5,132 nt of DNA from positions 1-5,132 of the forward strand of contig CAJUPK010000159.1 of assembly GCA_910588415.1 (NCBI GenBank), in the 5' to 3' direction. Below the pieces are notes generated by a model. The model did not search any database. It worked only from the letters and a program-made list of their open reading frames with translations, and was not told the origin of the DNA. The stretch's first letter is position 1; each line of letters opens with the position of its first letter. Positions 1-5,127 of this stretch are shown here, one piece after another. The translations under genes and the position numbers were made by a program. Origin of the DNA: an uncultured Oscillospiraceae bacterium. GTDB lineage: Bacteria; Bacillota; Clostridia; Oscillospirales; Acutalibacteraceae.

Positions 1-1936
1 CCGAGTTCACGGTTTGCAGCATACTGTCAAAGCCTATGCCAGCTTTCAGCAGGCTCTCCGCCATAGCGGAGGTCATGGCCCCATCCACAGCGGCCCGGCC
101 TCCTGTGCCCATCCCATCGCTGAGCACGGCAATCAAACGGCCGCAGCCATCGTAAAAGACATTGGTGCTGTCCCCGCAAAAGGCTCCCCCGCCCGCGCAG
201 GTCTGGGAGAATCCCCGGCCCACATCCATCAAGGGCCGCTGGCACATCTGAATCCGGCACCGGTCCTCTGTGCTGCTGACGCAGGGCGGGGAAAACAGCC
301 TGCCGCAGGCAGAGGAAATTTCCCGGGTAAACACCGCCCGGTTCAGCCGCTTTTGCCGTTCCCGGCCAATCTCAGCCTCTACGGTCATGCGGCCAAACTT
401 GTCCACCCGGCAGCACACCTCCAAGGGGGTGACCCCGCTGTCCCGCAGGATGCCCGCCACCCGTTGGGCCGCCTCCTCGTCAAACCGCTGATAATGGGAG
501 AATTCCCCGGCCATCTCCTCTAAAATGCCAGCTGTGGTGTGAAAATGCTCCTCCACTACCTCCCGCACCTGGGCGGCCCGCAGCTCGGCCGCCTCTTTCA
601 TCAGGTAACGGGCGTAATTTTTATTCAGCTCGTCCCGCATCTCTCCCACCCGGCAGCAGCGGCCAGAGAATTCCTTGGTAAAGTCGCAGGTCTCCAGCCG
701 TTCCTTTTCCTTCAGGGGCCGGGAGAGCTGGGCAAAGTTTTCCAACGTCTGGTCCTTGTATTTGCGCCAGCAGACCGTACTCATGCCGCACCCCGCGCAG
801 ATCGTCTCTGTAGAGCGGTTATACACCCCCTGCAGATTGGGCGCGCATACCGCATGCAGCTTTTTAGAGATCTCGTCTACCGAGGCGGACACAGTGGTCA
901 GGGCCTGGGCCGCATACTTCAGCCGCATGACAATATTGCCCCGCAGGGCCCCGCCGCTGAGGGAATCTCCCCGCAGGCCAAACAGCTCGCCAATCCGGCG
1001 GCTTTTGGGCAGCAGCATATACCCCACTGTGGCAATGGCCACCTCTATGGCCCCGGTAAAAATCTGCTCGTTGCCAGAGCCCACCTGCAGGGAGGCCACC
1101 CCGTGGGCAATGATGAAGGCCACCGCGGCCGCCACCTTGCCCATAGGGGCGAATACCCCGGCCATAAGCCCGCCCAGGCCATAGGCCCCGGAGAGGTAGG
1201 ACAGCCCCGCGGTGGAAAGGCCCTGTATGGCCCCGGCAGCCACCCCGGCCACCGCGCCCCCGGCAATGCCTCCTGCCCGGGCGCAGTAGAGGATCAGCAG
1301 CACCATCAGGACCCGGCCCAGGGAGACGCCCATTACCGCCACCCCGGAGAAGGCCAGCACCAAAACCCCCAGACTGACCGTGACTGCCGCCAGGTCGCCG
1401 CTTTCAAACATGCCTGTCCGGGGCCGGCCGTCCCCCGAAAGGCCCTGCAGAAGATTGCCCGCCCGGTACAGGAAGTAGGCGCTGCCTGCCCCTAAAAAGC
1501 TTTCCGCCACATACAGGGCCGCTGTGTAGCTGATGGAGCCATGGAGGAATACCATAGTCATCCCTGTAAGTAGCAGGGGGAGAAACGCCGCTGCTGGGGC
1601 GAACAGCGGGTGTGTGTTGATACTTTTTAACTCGGAAAGGGACCAGCGGATCGCCGCTACTGCCACCAGCGCTGCCGCATAGCGCACGGGGACATAGACC
1701 GGAGAGGGGAAGAGGTACCCCAAAAAGGCCCCTAAAGCCCCGGCCCACATGCCGCCCCGGGGGGCTGCCGCTGCCAGCGCTACCCCAAAGGGGGCGTACT
1801 TGCCAAATACCAGCCCCCGAGAGCTGACCAGCCCCGCCAAAAAGCACCCTGCCGCTACCAGGGCCTTGCGGGCATTGTCGCTGCGAAGCTGTTCGCCAAC
1901 GTCATGGATTGCCTGCCTGAATCTTGCCATTTCCAT
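1..1936 (-). CDS. spoIIE: Stage II sporulation protein E (SpoIIE), membrane-bound PP2C serine phosphatase, 3' end cut by the window
   Basis: SpoIIE dephosphorylates the anti-anti-sigma factor SpoIIAA in the forespore, which frees sigma-F, and it also acts at the polar septum with FtsZ. I translated 645 residues; the frame is open to the left edge. Residues about 25-310 are a run of hydrophobic, Gly/Ala-rich segments, matching the family's multi-pass N-terminus. Residues about 330-575 form the soluble central region, with a CxxC...CW cluster (Cys380, Cys383, Cys389) that I associate with clostridial members. The phosphatase domain begins near 575, with GDS at 588-590 and SDGMGTG at 606-612. 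Asp607 should be a metal ligand, equivalent to the essential Asp near 610 in Bacillus. About 180 C-terminal residues of the usual ~820, including the remaining metal-binding Asp residues, lie outside the window. The start at 1936 is chosen because a GAGGCGG Shine-Dalgarno at 1951-1945 sits 8 nt upstream; the ATG at 1930 would be 14 nt away. No frameshift was seen. Confidence 0.96.
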   Translation of the reverse strand, partial: MEMARFRQAIHDVGEQLRSDNARKALVAAGCFLAGLVSSRGLVFGKYAPFGVALAAAAPRGGMWAGALGAFLGYLFPSPVYVPVRYAAALVAVAAIRWSLSELKSINTHPLFAPAAAFLPLLLTGMTMVFLHGSISYTAALYVAESFLGAGSAYFLYRAGNLLQGLSGDGRPRTGMFESGDLAAVTVSLGVLVLAFSGVAVMGVSLGRVLMVLLILYCARAGGIAGGAVAGVAAGAIQGLSTAGLSYLSGAYGLGGLMAGVFAPMGKVAAAVAFIIAHGVASLQVGSGNEQIFTGAIEVAIATVGYMLLPKSRRIGELFGLRGDSLSGGALRGNIVMRLKYAAQALTTVSASVDEISKKLHAVCAPNLQGVYNRSTETICAGCGMSTVCWRKYKDQTLENFAQLSRPLKEKERLETCDFTKEFSGRCCRVGEMRDELNKNYARYLMKEAAELRAAQVREVVEEHFHTTAGILEEMAGEFSHYQRFDEEAAQRVAGILRDSGVTPLEVCCRVDKFGRMTVEAEIGRERQKRLNRAVFTREISSACGRLFSPPCVSSTEDRCRIQMCQRPLMDVGRGFSQTCAGGGAFCGDSTNVFYDGCGRLIAVLSDGMGTGGRAAVDGAMTSAMAESLLKAGIGFDSMLQTVNS

Positions 1937-1944
1937 CAAAAACA

Positions 1945-1951
1945 CCGCCTC
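1945..1951 (-). promoter_or_regulatory. Ribosome binding site of spoIIE
   Basis: GAGGCGG on the minus strand lies 8 nt before the ATG at 1936. This spacing decides the start in favour of 1936 over the in-frame ATG two codons later. Confidence 0.7.
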
Positions 1952-1990
1952 AAAAGAAAATTAGAATAAGAGAAAAGAGAAATTATGTAA

Positions 1991-2003
1991 CCCGCTATGC
2001 GGG
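1991..2003 (-). other. Hairpin at the 5' end of the spoIIE leader
   Basis: The sequence CCCGC-ATA-GCGGG (minus strand) makes a 5-bp GC stem with a 3-nt loop, extendable by one G-T pair. If transcription starts near 2007-2009, about 6 nt after the TATAAT box, the stem begins within a few nucleotides of the mRNA 5' end. Such terminal stems can stabilise mRNA. That role here is inference. No T-run follows, so it is not an intrinsic terminator. Confidence 0.4.
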
Positions 2004-2013
2004 CGGTGTGGAA

Positions 2014-2046
2014 ATTATACCTCTCGAAAAGAAAAATAAATGTCGC
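2014..2046 (-). promoter_or_regulatory. Probable spoIIE promoter with 21-bp spacer and 0A-like boxes
   Basis: A perfect -10 box, TATAAT, is at 2019-2014 on the minus strand. A good -35 at the normal 17-bp distance is lacking (CATTTA). At 21 bp there is GCGACA (2046-2041), which matches TTGACA at four of six positions. Bacillus subtilis spoIIE and spoIIG promoters are sigma-A promoters with this unusually long spacing that need phosphorylated Spo0A. On the opposite strand TGTCGCT (2041-2047) overlaps the -35 and TCTCGAA (2022-2028) lies in the spacer; they match the 0A-box core TGTCGAA at 5/7 and 6/7. The predicted leader is about 70 nt. The -10 is solid; the Spo0A assignment is inferred. Confidence 0.6.
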
Positions 2047-2099
2047 TTGCGAGAAGGCGTGATTGGGAACTTTTCCCGCTATACCGGGGCAAAACAGCG

Positions 2100-2141
2100 C
2101 TTGTCCCCGACAGAGCGCAAAGGGACAAGGGGATTGACGAA
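2100..2141. promoter_or_regulatory. Inverted repeat and a 0A-box match upstream of the spoIIE promoter
   Basis: CTTGTCCC at 2100-2107 and GGGACAAG at 2122-2129 form a perfect 8-bp inverted repeat with a 14-nt centre. That centre, with the left arm, carries TGTCGGG (minus strand, 2112-2106), a 5/7 match to the Spo0A box. A full match to TGNCGAA, TGACGAA, follows at 2135-2141 on the plus strand. These sites are about 90-130 bp upstream of the predicted spoIIE start point. A regulatory role is plausible from position, but short motifs of this kind occur by chance. Confidence 0.35.
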
Positions 2142-2204
2142 AACTTGCGGGAAACGGCGGCTGTAGAATTATGTAAAGGAAGGCGGTATGATGTTGACAG
2201 CGGG

Positions 2205-2224
2205 CCTGATAGCAGCCTATCGGG
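2205..2224. repeat. Isolated 8-bp hairpin in the spoIIE upstream region
   Basis: CCTGATAG and CTATCGGG pair over 8 bp (one T-G) around the loop CAGC. It lies between the terminator of the upstream gene and the spoIIE promoter and has no T-run on either strand. No function can be assigned from sequence. Confidence 0.3.
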
Positions 2225-2289
2225 ACCATAGGGAACCCGGCGGAAGAAGGCTTTGCTGTTTTGCAAGCGCCCTTGCGGTAGAGACAGAC

Positions 2290-2325
2290 AAAAAGCCCCT
2301 TGGCCGCAAAAGCTGCCAAAGGGCT
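2290..2325 (-). terminator. Rho-independent terminator of the epimerase-family gene
   Basis: On the minus strand a 14-position stem, AGCCCTTTGGCAGC with GCGGCCAAGGGGCT, closes a TTTT loop and has only one G-A mismatch and one G-U pair. Five T residues follow directly (2294-2290). It begins 54 nt after the stop codon at 2380. The plus strand has no T-run after the stem, so it acts in one direction and separates the upstream gene from spoIIE. Confidence 0.85.
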
Positions 2326-2379
2326 GAAAAGCCGGACGCCTTGAAAAGGATGGAAAGAAAACGATCGAAAGAAAAGGAT

Positions 2380-3267
2380 TTACTGTATGTTCTCCTTAAT
2401 CCACTGGCAGTCCTCGGCAATGCACTTGTCGTGTTCGTCATAGAAGCCTTCCCGCTCTACCACCCAGAAGGCTTCAAAGCTCTGCTCATCCAAAGCGTTC
2501 TTGATTTCCTGCCAATCGATGTTGGATTCTGGCGCGCCCAGCTTGCACTGGACTTCAAATTGCTTTCTGCCCTCCGGGCTCTGGCTCATGGCGTTAAATC
2601 CGTCCAGCATCTTCTGGCGCTCCTCCAGGGACATCTCCGCCACATGGGCAAAGGGGTTCTGGTGGGTGCCCTCCCCATGGGCGGACTTGGGCTTGGGGCC
2701 AGGGCCCTGCACCCGGCAGTTTTCCTTTACGTGGATGGCCACAATCCGGTCCTTGTACCGGCGGATGAAGGAGGGGGGATAGGTGCCGGCGTTCATGGCC
2801 CAGCCGCAGTCCAGCTGGAAGAAGCACTTGCTGGAATGGTCCGCCACAATCTCCAGCAGCGGGCGGCCGTTGTCCATATAGAACTCCTTGCTGTGGTTGT
2901 GGTAGCCCACCTTTATGCCGTAGGGCTCCGCCATCTCCGCCATCGCGTCCAGCTTGTGGGCCAGCTCTATGGCCTCTGCCTCGTCGCAGAAGTCCGTGCC
3001 AGCCCAAATAACCGCCTTGCCGCCCAGAGCGGCCATTTTCTTCACGACCTCCTCGGTGGGCTCCGCGTGAACAGACACGATCTCCAATCCGGTCTCTTCC
3101 GCCCACTTTTTAATGTCCTCCACATCGTTGTCCAGGTCCACGGGCAGCAGCTCCACGCCAGTGAAGCCCAGGGCCTGAATGGTCTGGAACTTCTCCAGAA
3201 GGGTAGGGCCAAGGCCCAGATAGCTGGCAATGCCGCCAAAGGAATAGGTGCCAATATTAACTTTCAT
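2380..3267 (-). CDS. Sugar phosphate isomerase/epimerase family protein (xylose-isomerase-like TIM barrel)
   Basis: This 295-residue cytoplasmic protein belongs to the AP-endonuclease-2/xylose-isomerase-like barrel family, which includes inosose dehydratases, keto-sugar 3-epimerases and related enzymes that use a divalent metal. Visible family landmarks are the first strand NIGTYSF (4-10), GVEL (37-40), VSVHAE (64-69), GYHNHSKEF (121-129), QLDCGW (151-156), HVKE (179-182) and the last-strand VVERE (269-273). Likely metal ligands are Glu128, Asp153, His179 and Glu271. Residues about 184-245 look like a family-specific insertion before LGAPESNIDW. The length is normal. ATG 3267 is preceded by AGGAGG at 3282-3277 with a 9-nt spacer. 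The gene has its own promoter and terminator, so it appears to be monocistronic. No neighbouring kinase, transporter or inositol gene hints at the substrate. The family call is firm; the reaction is unknown. Confidence 0.9.
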   Translation of the reverse strand: MKVNIGTYSFGGIASYLGLGPTLLEKFQTIQALGFTGVELLPVDLDNDVEDIKKWAEETGLEIVSVHAEPTEEVVKKMAALGGKAVIWAGTDFCDEAEAIELAHKLDAMAEMAEPYGIKVGYHNHSKEFYMDNGRPLLEIVADHSSKCFFQLDCGWAMNAGTYPPSFIRRYKDRIVAIHVKENCRVQGPGPKPKSAHGEGTHQNPFAHVAEMSLEERQKMLDGFNAMSQSPEGRKQFEVQCKLGAPESNIDWQEIKNALDEQSFEAFWVVEREGFYDEHDKCIAEDCQWIKENIQ

Positions 3268-3276
3268 GGGAATCTG

Positions 3277-3282
3277 CCTCCT
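3277..3282 (-). promoter_or_regulatory. Ribosome binding site of the epimerase-family gene
   Basis: A perfect AGGAGG on the minus strand is 9 nt upstream of the ATG at 3267 and fixes the start. Confidence 0.85.
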
Positions 3283-3299
3283 AAAATTTAGTCAATCTT

Positions 3300-3328
3300 A
3301 TTTTAACATACCCGCCATAAATTGTCAA
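3300..3328 (-). promoter_or_regulatory. Sigma-A promoter of the epimerase-family gene
   Basis: The minus strand has TTGACA (3328-3323), a 17-bp spacer and TAAAAT (3305-3300), a near-perfect housekeeping promoter. Transcription should start near 3293 and give a leader of about 26 nt, which contains the Shine-Dalgarno and a short near-palindrome CTAAATTTTAG (3291-3281). An intergenic repeat copy begins 6 bp beyond the -35 box. Confidence 0.85.
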
Positions 3329-3334
3329 TATAAA

Positions 3335-3393
3335 CCATTTTTCGGGGAGTGACTACAAGAAGAGTGTAGGCCGAGCGGCTTCCGGCGGCTGAG
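3335..3393 (+). repeat. Intergenic repeat, copy A (conserved head)
   Basis: This 59-nt segment matches copy B (3511-3568) with six substitutions and one 1-nt indel; the shared core includes CTACAAGAAGAGT. It lies directly upstream of the epimerase-gene promoter. After position 3393 the two copies lose clear identity, but both continue with a small hairpin and then a GC-rich hairpin. The two-copy match is seen directly. That it belongs to a dispersed genomic repeat family is inference. Confidence 0.8.
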
Positions 3394-3424
3394 TTTGCGT
3401 TGCGAACTCGGGGGCTTCGCCCCC
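3391..3424 (+). repeat. Two adjoining hairpins in copy A
   Basis: Positions 3391-3409 fold as GAGTT...AACTC with an inner T-G and two GC pairs around GTT. Positions 3410-3424 fold as GGGGGC-TTC-GCCCCC, a perfect 6-bp stem. They touch end to end, which suggests a designed structured element rather than chance. The strand of any transcript is unknown. Confidence 0.6.
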
Positions 3425-3434
3425 AAGACCCCCA

Positions 3435-3471
3435 CCACCTTTGAAAAGGTGGGCGAAACTTTTTCCTTTTT
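3435..3471 (+). terminator. Terminator-like hairpin with T-rich tail, plus orientation, within copy A
   Basis: CCACCTTT-GA-AAAGGTGG (3435-3452) is a perfect 8-bp inverted repeat. After a 7-nt gap come two runs of five T at 3460-3471. No plus-strand gene precedes it, so it does not end a known transcript. The gap between stem and T-run is longer than usual for an intrinsic terminator. It is better read as part of the repeat element, possibly the 3' end of a small plus-strand RNA. Confidence 0.35.
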
Positions 3472-3502
3472 GGCTGCCGAAAGATTTCTCGTTGAACAAC
3501 TT

Positions 3503-3528
3503 GGCACTCCCCATTTTTAGGGAGTGCC
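3503..3528. repeat. 9-bp inverted repeat at the head of copy B
   Basis: GGCACTCCC (3503-3511) and GGGAGTGCC (3520-3528) pair perfectly around the 8-nt loop CATTTTTA. Copy A keeps the loop and right arm but lacks the left arm, so A looks truncated at this end. There is no T-run after the stem on either strand. Confidence 0.75.
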
Positions 3529-3568
3529 TACAAGAAGAGTATAGGACGAGCGGCCTCCGGCGGCGGAG
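3511..3568 (+). repeat. Intergenic repeat, copy B (conserved head)
   Basis: This is the second copy of the 58-59-nt head at 3335-3393, in the same orientation and 176 bp away. It is followed by TGGC-AAA-GCCA (3572-3582) and by a hairpin CGCTT...AAGCG with an inner GGGC-TCT-GCCC (3584-3606). These occupy the same places as the two hairpins of copy A although the sequences differ. Conserved folding with changed sequence hints at selection on structure. Confidence 0.75.
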
Positions 3569-3606
3569 AGTTGGCAAAGCCAGCGCTTGGGCTCTGCCCC
3601 TAAGCG

Positions 3607-3742
3607 ATAAAGTATAGCCCTGCAGGTACGGCAACTTCCGGTGGCCGGAGCCCTTCCCCTGTCCAAGCCAGGAGAGCCCCTGCTTAAAGCCTCCCAGGTT
3701 CTCGGCGCGGCAGCCGTTCTGCTGGCTCCACTCCGCTCTCTG
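3607..3742. other. Non-coding spacer downstream of the aminotransferase gene
   Basis: Together with the repeats this fills the 475-bp gap between the two genes. I see no credible gene here. A short stem TCCGG-CCA-CCGGA is present near 3638-3650. No hairpin followed by T residues was found on the minus strand after the aminotransferase stop at 3743, so how that transcript ends is unclear. Confidence 0.5.
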
Positions 3743-4930
3743 TTACGCCATCTCCCTGGCCAGCTCTCCCAGCAGCCGCACCCCTTCTTGCAGCTGTTCG
3801 TCTGTGGGGGTGGAGAAATTGATGCGGAAGGACTGGCAGGCCTCGCTCTCGTCTGTCAGGAACGCGGTGCCTGGCACAACACAGACCTTCCGGCTGGCCG
3901 CCTCTTTGACATAGTCCAGCATATGGATGGGCTCCGGCAGGGTACACCAGGCAAACAGCCCGCCTTCAAAGGGATTCCAGCGGATCAACGGCCGGAAATG
4001 CTCCTCCATGGCCTGGGTCAGCACCGTGGACTTTCTCCGGTAGATGTCCCGCAGGCGGCCAAGATGGGCTTCATAGTCCCGCTCTGTCATAAAGCGGTGG
4101 CAGACGATCTGCGCCCAAATATTGGAGTGAACGTCCTCCCCCTGCTTGCAGACCACCATCTTCTGAATCACCTCCTGGGGCCCCAGGGCATAGCCCACCC
4201 GCATACCCGGCGACACCACCTTGGAGAAGGACCCGGCGTACATCACCACGCCTTCCTGGTCCAAGGATTTGATGGAGGGCAGATCCTCCCCGGCAAAACG
4301 CAGGTCGCCATAGGGGTTGTCCTCTAAAATCAGCACATTGTGGTCCCGGCACAGCTCATAGACCTTCCGCCGCTTTTCCAGGCTCATGGTAATGCCAGAA
4401 GGGTTCTGGAAATTGGGGATGGTGTAGAAGTACTTGATACGCTTCTCGGTCTTTAAGGCCCTCTCCAGCCCCTCTATACGGACGCCGTCCGGCTCCATGG
4501 GAATGCCGCAGAGCTTGGCCCGGTAAGACCGGAAGGTGTTCAGGGACCCGATAAAGCTGGGGGCCTCGCACAGCACCGTGTCCCCCTCGTTCAACAGGGT
4601 CTTGGTAAGCAGGTCCATCACCTGCTGGGCTCCGCTGGTGATTAGCACCTGGTCATTGTCCGTGCCCGCCTGGTGTTTTTGGGCCATATAGTCCTTCAGG
4701 TGCTGGCGCAAGGGGGCATAGCCCTCGGTCACACTGTACTGCAGGGCCTCTACCGGGGTGTCGGTAAGCAGGCTTTGAGACAGCTCCTGGATATCCCCAT
4801 AGGGAAAGGCGTCTGGGGCCGGGTTGCCAGCGGACAGGGGAATGACGCCCGGGGCCGAGGAGTTCTTCAAAATCTCCCGGATGGCCGAGGGCTTTAGGCT
4901 TTTTACACGCTCAGAAAACAGATATTCCAT
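3743..4930 (-). CDS. PLP-dependent aminotransferase, class I/II, 2-aminoadipate/MocR-like group
   Basis: This 395-residue cytoplasmic enzyme has the full fold-type I aminotransferase pattern. The N-terminal LQYSVTEGYAPLR (63-75) is typical of the 2-aminoadipate aminotransferase (LysN-like)/MocR group. Next come ITSGAQQ (97-103), NFQNPSG (173-179) with Asn176 for the cofactor ring oxygen, EDNPYGDLRF (203-212) with Asp204 and Tyr207, and SFSKVVSPGMRVGY (234-247) with Lys237 as the Schiff-base lysine and Arg244 for the phosphate. FRINFS (368-373) carries Arg369, expected to bind the substrate carboxylate. Every key residue is present, so it should be active. It lacks the N-terminal winged-helix domain of MocR regulators. 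Substrates cannot be read from sequence; aromatic, branched-chain or 2-aminoadipate donors are all possible. ATG 4930 follows GAGG at 4943-4940 with a 9-nt spacer. The gene has its own promoter. Confidence 0.93.
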   Translation of the reverse strand: MEYLFSERVKSLKPSAIREILKNSSAPGVIPLSAGNPAPDAFPYGDIQELSQSLLTDTPVEALQYSVTEGYAPLRQHLKDYMAQKHQAGTDNDQVLITSGAQQVMDLLTKTLLNEGDTVLCEAPSFIGSLNTFRSYRAKLCGIPMEPDGVRIEGLERALKTEKRIKYFYTIPNFQNPSGITMSLEKRRKVYELCRDHNVLILEDNPYGDLRFAGEDLPSIKSLDQEGVVMYAGSFSKVVSPGMRVGYALGPQEVIQKMVVCKQGEDVHSNIWAQIVCHRFMTERDYEAHLGRLRDIYRRKSTVLTQAMEEHFRPLIRWNPFEGGLFAWCTLPEPIHMLDYVKEAASRKVCVVPGTAFLTDESEACQSFRINFSTPTDEQLQEGVRLLGELAREMA

Positions 4931-4939
4931 AGGTAGCTG

Positions 4940-4943
4940 CCTC
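4940..4943 (-). promoter_or_regulatory. Ribosome binding site of the aminotransferase gene
   Basis: GAGG, within AAGAGG on the minus strand, lies 9 nt before the ATG at 4930 and supports this start. Confidence 0.65.
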
Positions 4944-4951
4944 TTTCCTGT

Positions 4952-4984
4952 TTAGTATCTTGGCAATTTGCGTTGTTTCTCCAT
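4952..4984 (-). CDS. Possible 10-codon leader ORF ahead of the aminotransferase gene
   Basis: ATG at 4984 opens a 10-residue frame, MEKQRKLPRY, ending in TAA at 4952, 21 nt before the aminotransferase ATG. A weak AGGG lies 7 nt upstream, inside the 3' arm of the leader hairpin, so folding would hide it. The peptide has four Lys/Arg residues of ten. It could be a leader peptide, but frames this short arise often by chance. Confidence 0.2.
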   Translation of the reverse strand: MEKQRKLPRY

Positions 4985-4989
4985 AGGGC

Positions 4990-5026
4990 AGCCCTGCAAG
5001 CGCCCCTAAAAAGGCCGTGCAGGGCT
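4990..5026 (-). promoter_or_regulatory. Hairpin in the 5' leader of the aminotransferase mRNA
   Basis: AGCCCTGCA (5026-5018, minus strand) and TGCAGGGCT (4998-4990) form a perfect 9-bp stem around a 19-nt loop. It starts about 2 nt after the predicted transcription start. The minus strand has no T-run after it, so it is not a terminator for this gene. On the plus strand TTTTGTTT follows the stem, so it could instead stop incoming plus-strand transcription. It is too small for the riboswitch classes I know for amino acids or SAM. Confidence 0.5.
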
Positions 5027-5034
5027 TTTGTTTC

Positions 5035-5063
5035 ATTATATCTCTCCCAAGAAATAATGTCAA
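5035..5063 (-). promoter_or_regulatory. Consensus sigma-A promoter of the aminotransferase gene
   Basis: The minus strand has TTGACA (5063-5058), exactly 17 bp, then TATAAT (5040-5035), a perfect match to the housekeeping consensus in both boxes and spacing. The start point should be the A near 5028, giving a leader of about 98 nt. A promoter this strong ahead of a metabolic gene often has a repressor or leader-based control. Confidence 0.92.
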
Positions 5064-5078
5064 GCCGCGCTGGCCCCG

Positions 5079-5097
5079 GTTACAGTATATACTTAAC
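5079..5097. promoter_or_regulatory. Palindrome upstream of the aminotransferase promoter, candidate operator
   Basis: AGTATATACT (5084-5093) is a perfect 10-bp palindrome. It extends outward to GTTA on the left and TAAC on the right with one unpaired C (5083), giving 19 bp of dyad. It ends 15 bp from the -35 box, a position fit for an activator or upstream-binding regulator. No regulator gene is visible in the window. Confidence 0.4.
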
Positions 5098-5102
5098 TTC
5101 CA

Positions 5103-5127
5103 CTCAGCGGCGAAAGGGCCGGCTGAG
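5103..5127. repeat. Hairpin at the right edge of the window
   Basis: CTCAGC-GGC (5103-5111) pairs with GCC-GCTGAG (5118-5127, one bulged G) around GAAAGG, a 9-bp GC-rich stem. The minus strand has no T-run after it. On the plus strand the sequence is cut 5 nt after the stem, so whether it is a terminator cannot be judged. Confidence 0.4.

Noticed and set aside
539..1495. A 318-codon plus-strand open frame inside spoIIE
   Set aside because: It is antisense to SpoIIE, low in complexity (Gly, His, Pro, Gln) and without family motifs; the minus frame is unbroken for 645 codons.
1936..2319. A 127-codon minus-strand frame ending at the spoIIE start codon
   Set aside because: It starts inside the terminator of the previous gene and runs across the spoIIE promoter and leader. 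It is rich in Phe, Cys and Arg and has no family resemblance.
2188..3291. A 367-codon plus-strand open frame covering the whole epimerase gene
   Set aside because: It is antisense to a gene with clear family motifs, its own RBS, promoter and terminator. Its translation is Leu/His/Val-rich with no recognisable domain, as expected from the complement of GC-rich codons.
3335..3606. Two direct copies considered as a CRISPR array
   Set aside because: There are only two copies, separated by more than 110 bp, with long internally structured repeats and no cas genes.
3353..3634. A 93-codon minus-strand frame containing SFAHLFKGGGGLGG
   Set aside because: It is the translation of the intergenic repeats and their hairpins. 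Spurious proteins of this look are common where such repeats occur.
3641..4327. A 228-codon plus-strand open frame
   Set aside because: It overlaps the aminotransferase antisense over most of its length and has no motifs or RBS that I can support.
4990..5026. Leader hairpin read as a riboswitch or T-box
   Set aside because: The leader is about 98 nt, has one simple stem and no T-box sequence, specifier loop or terminator/antiterminator pair on the coding strand.
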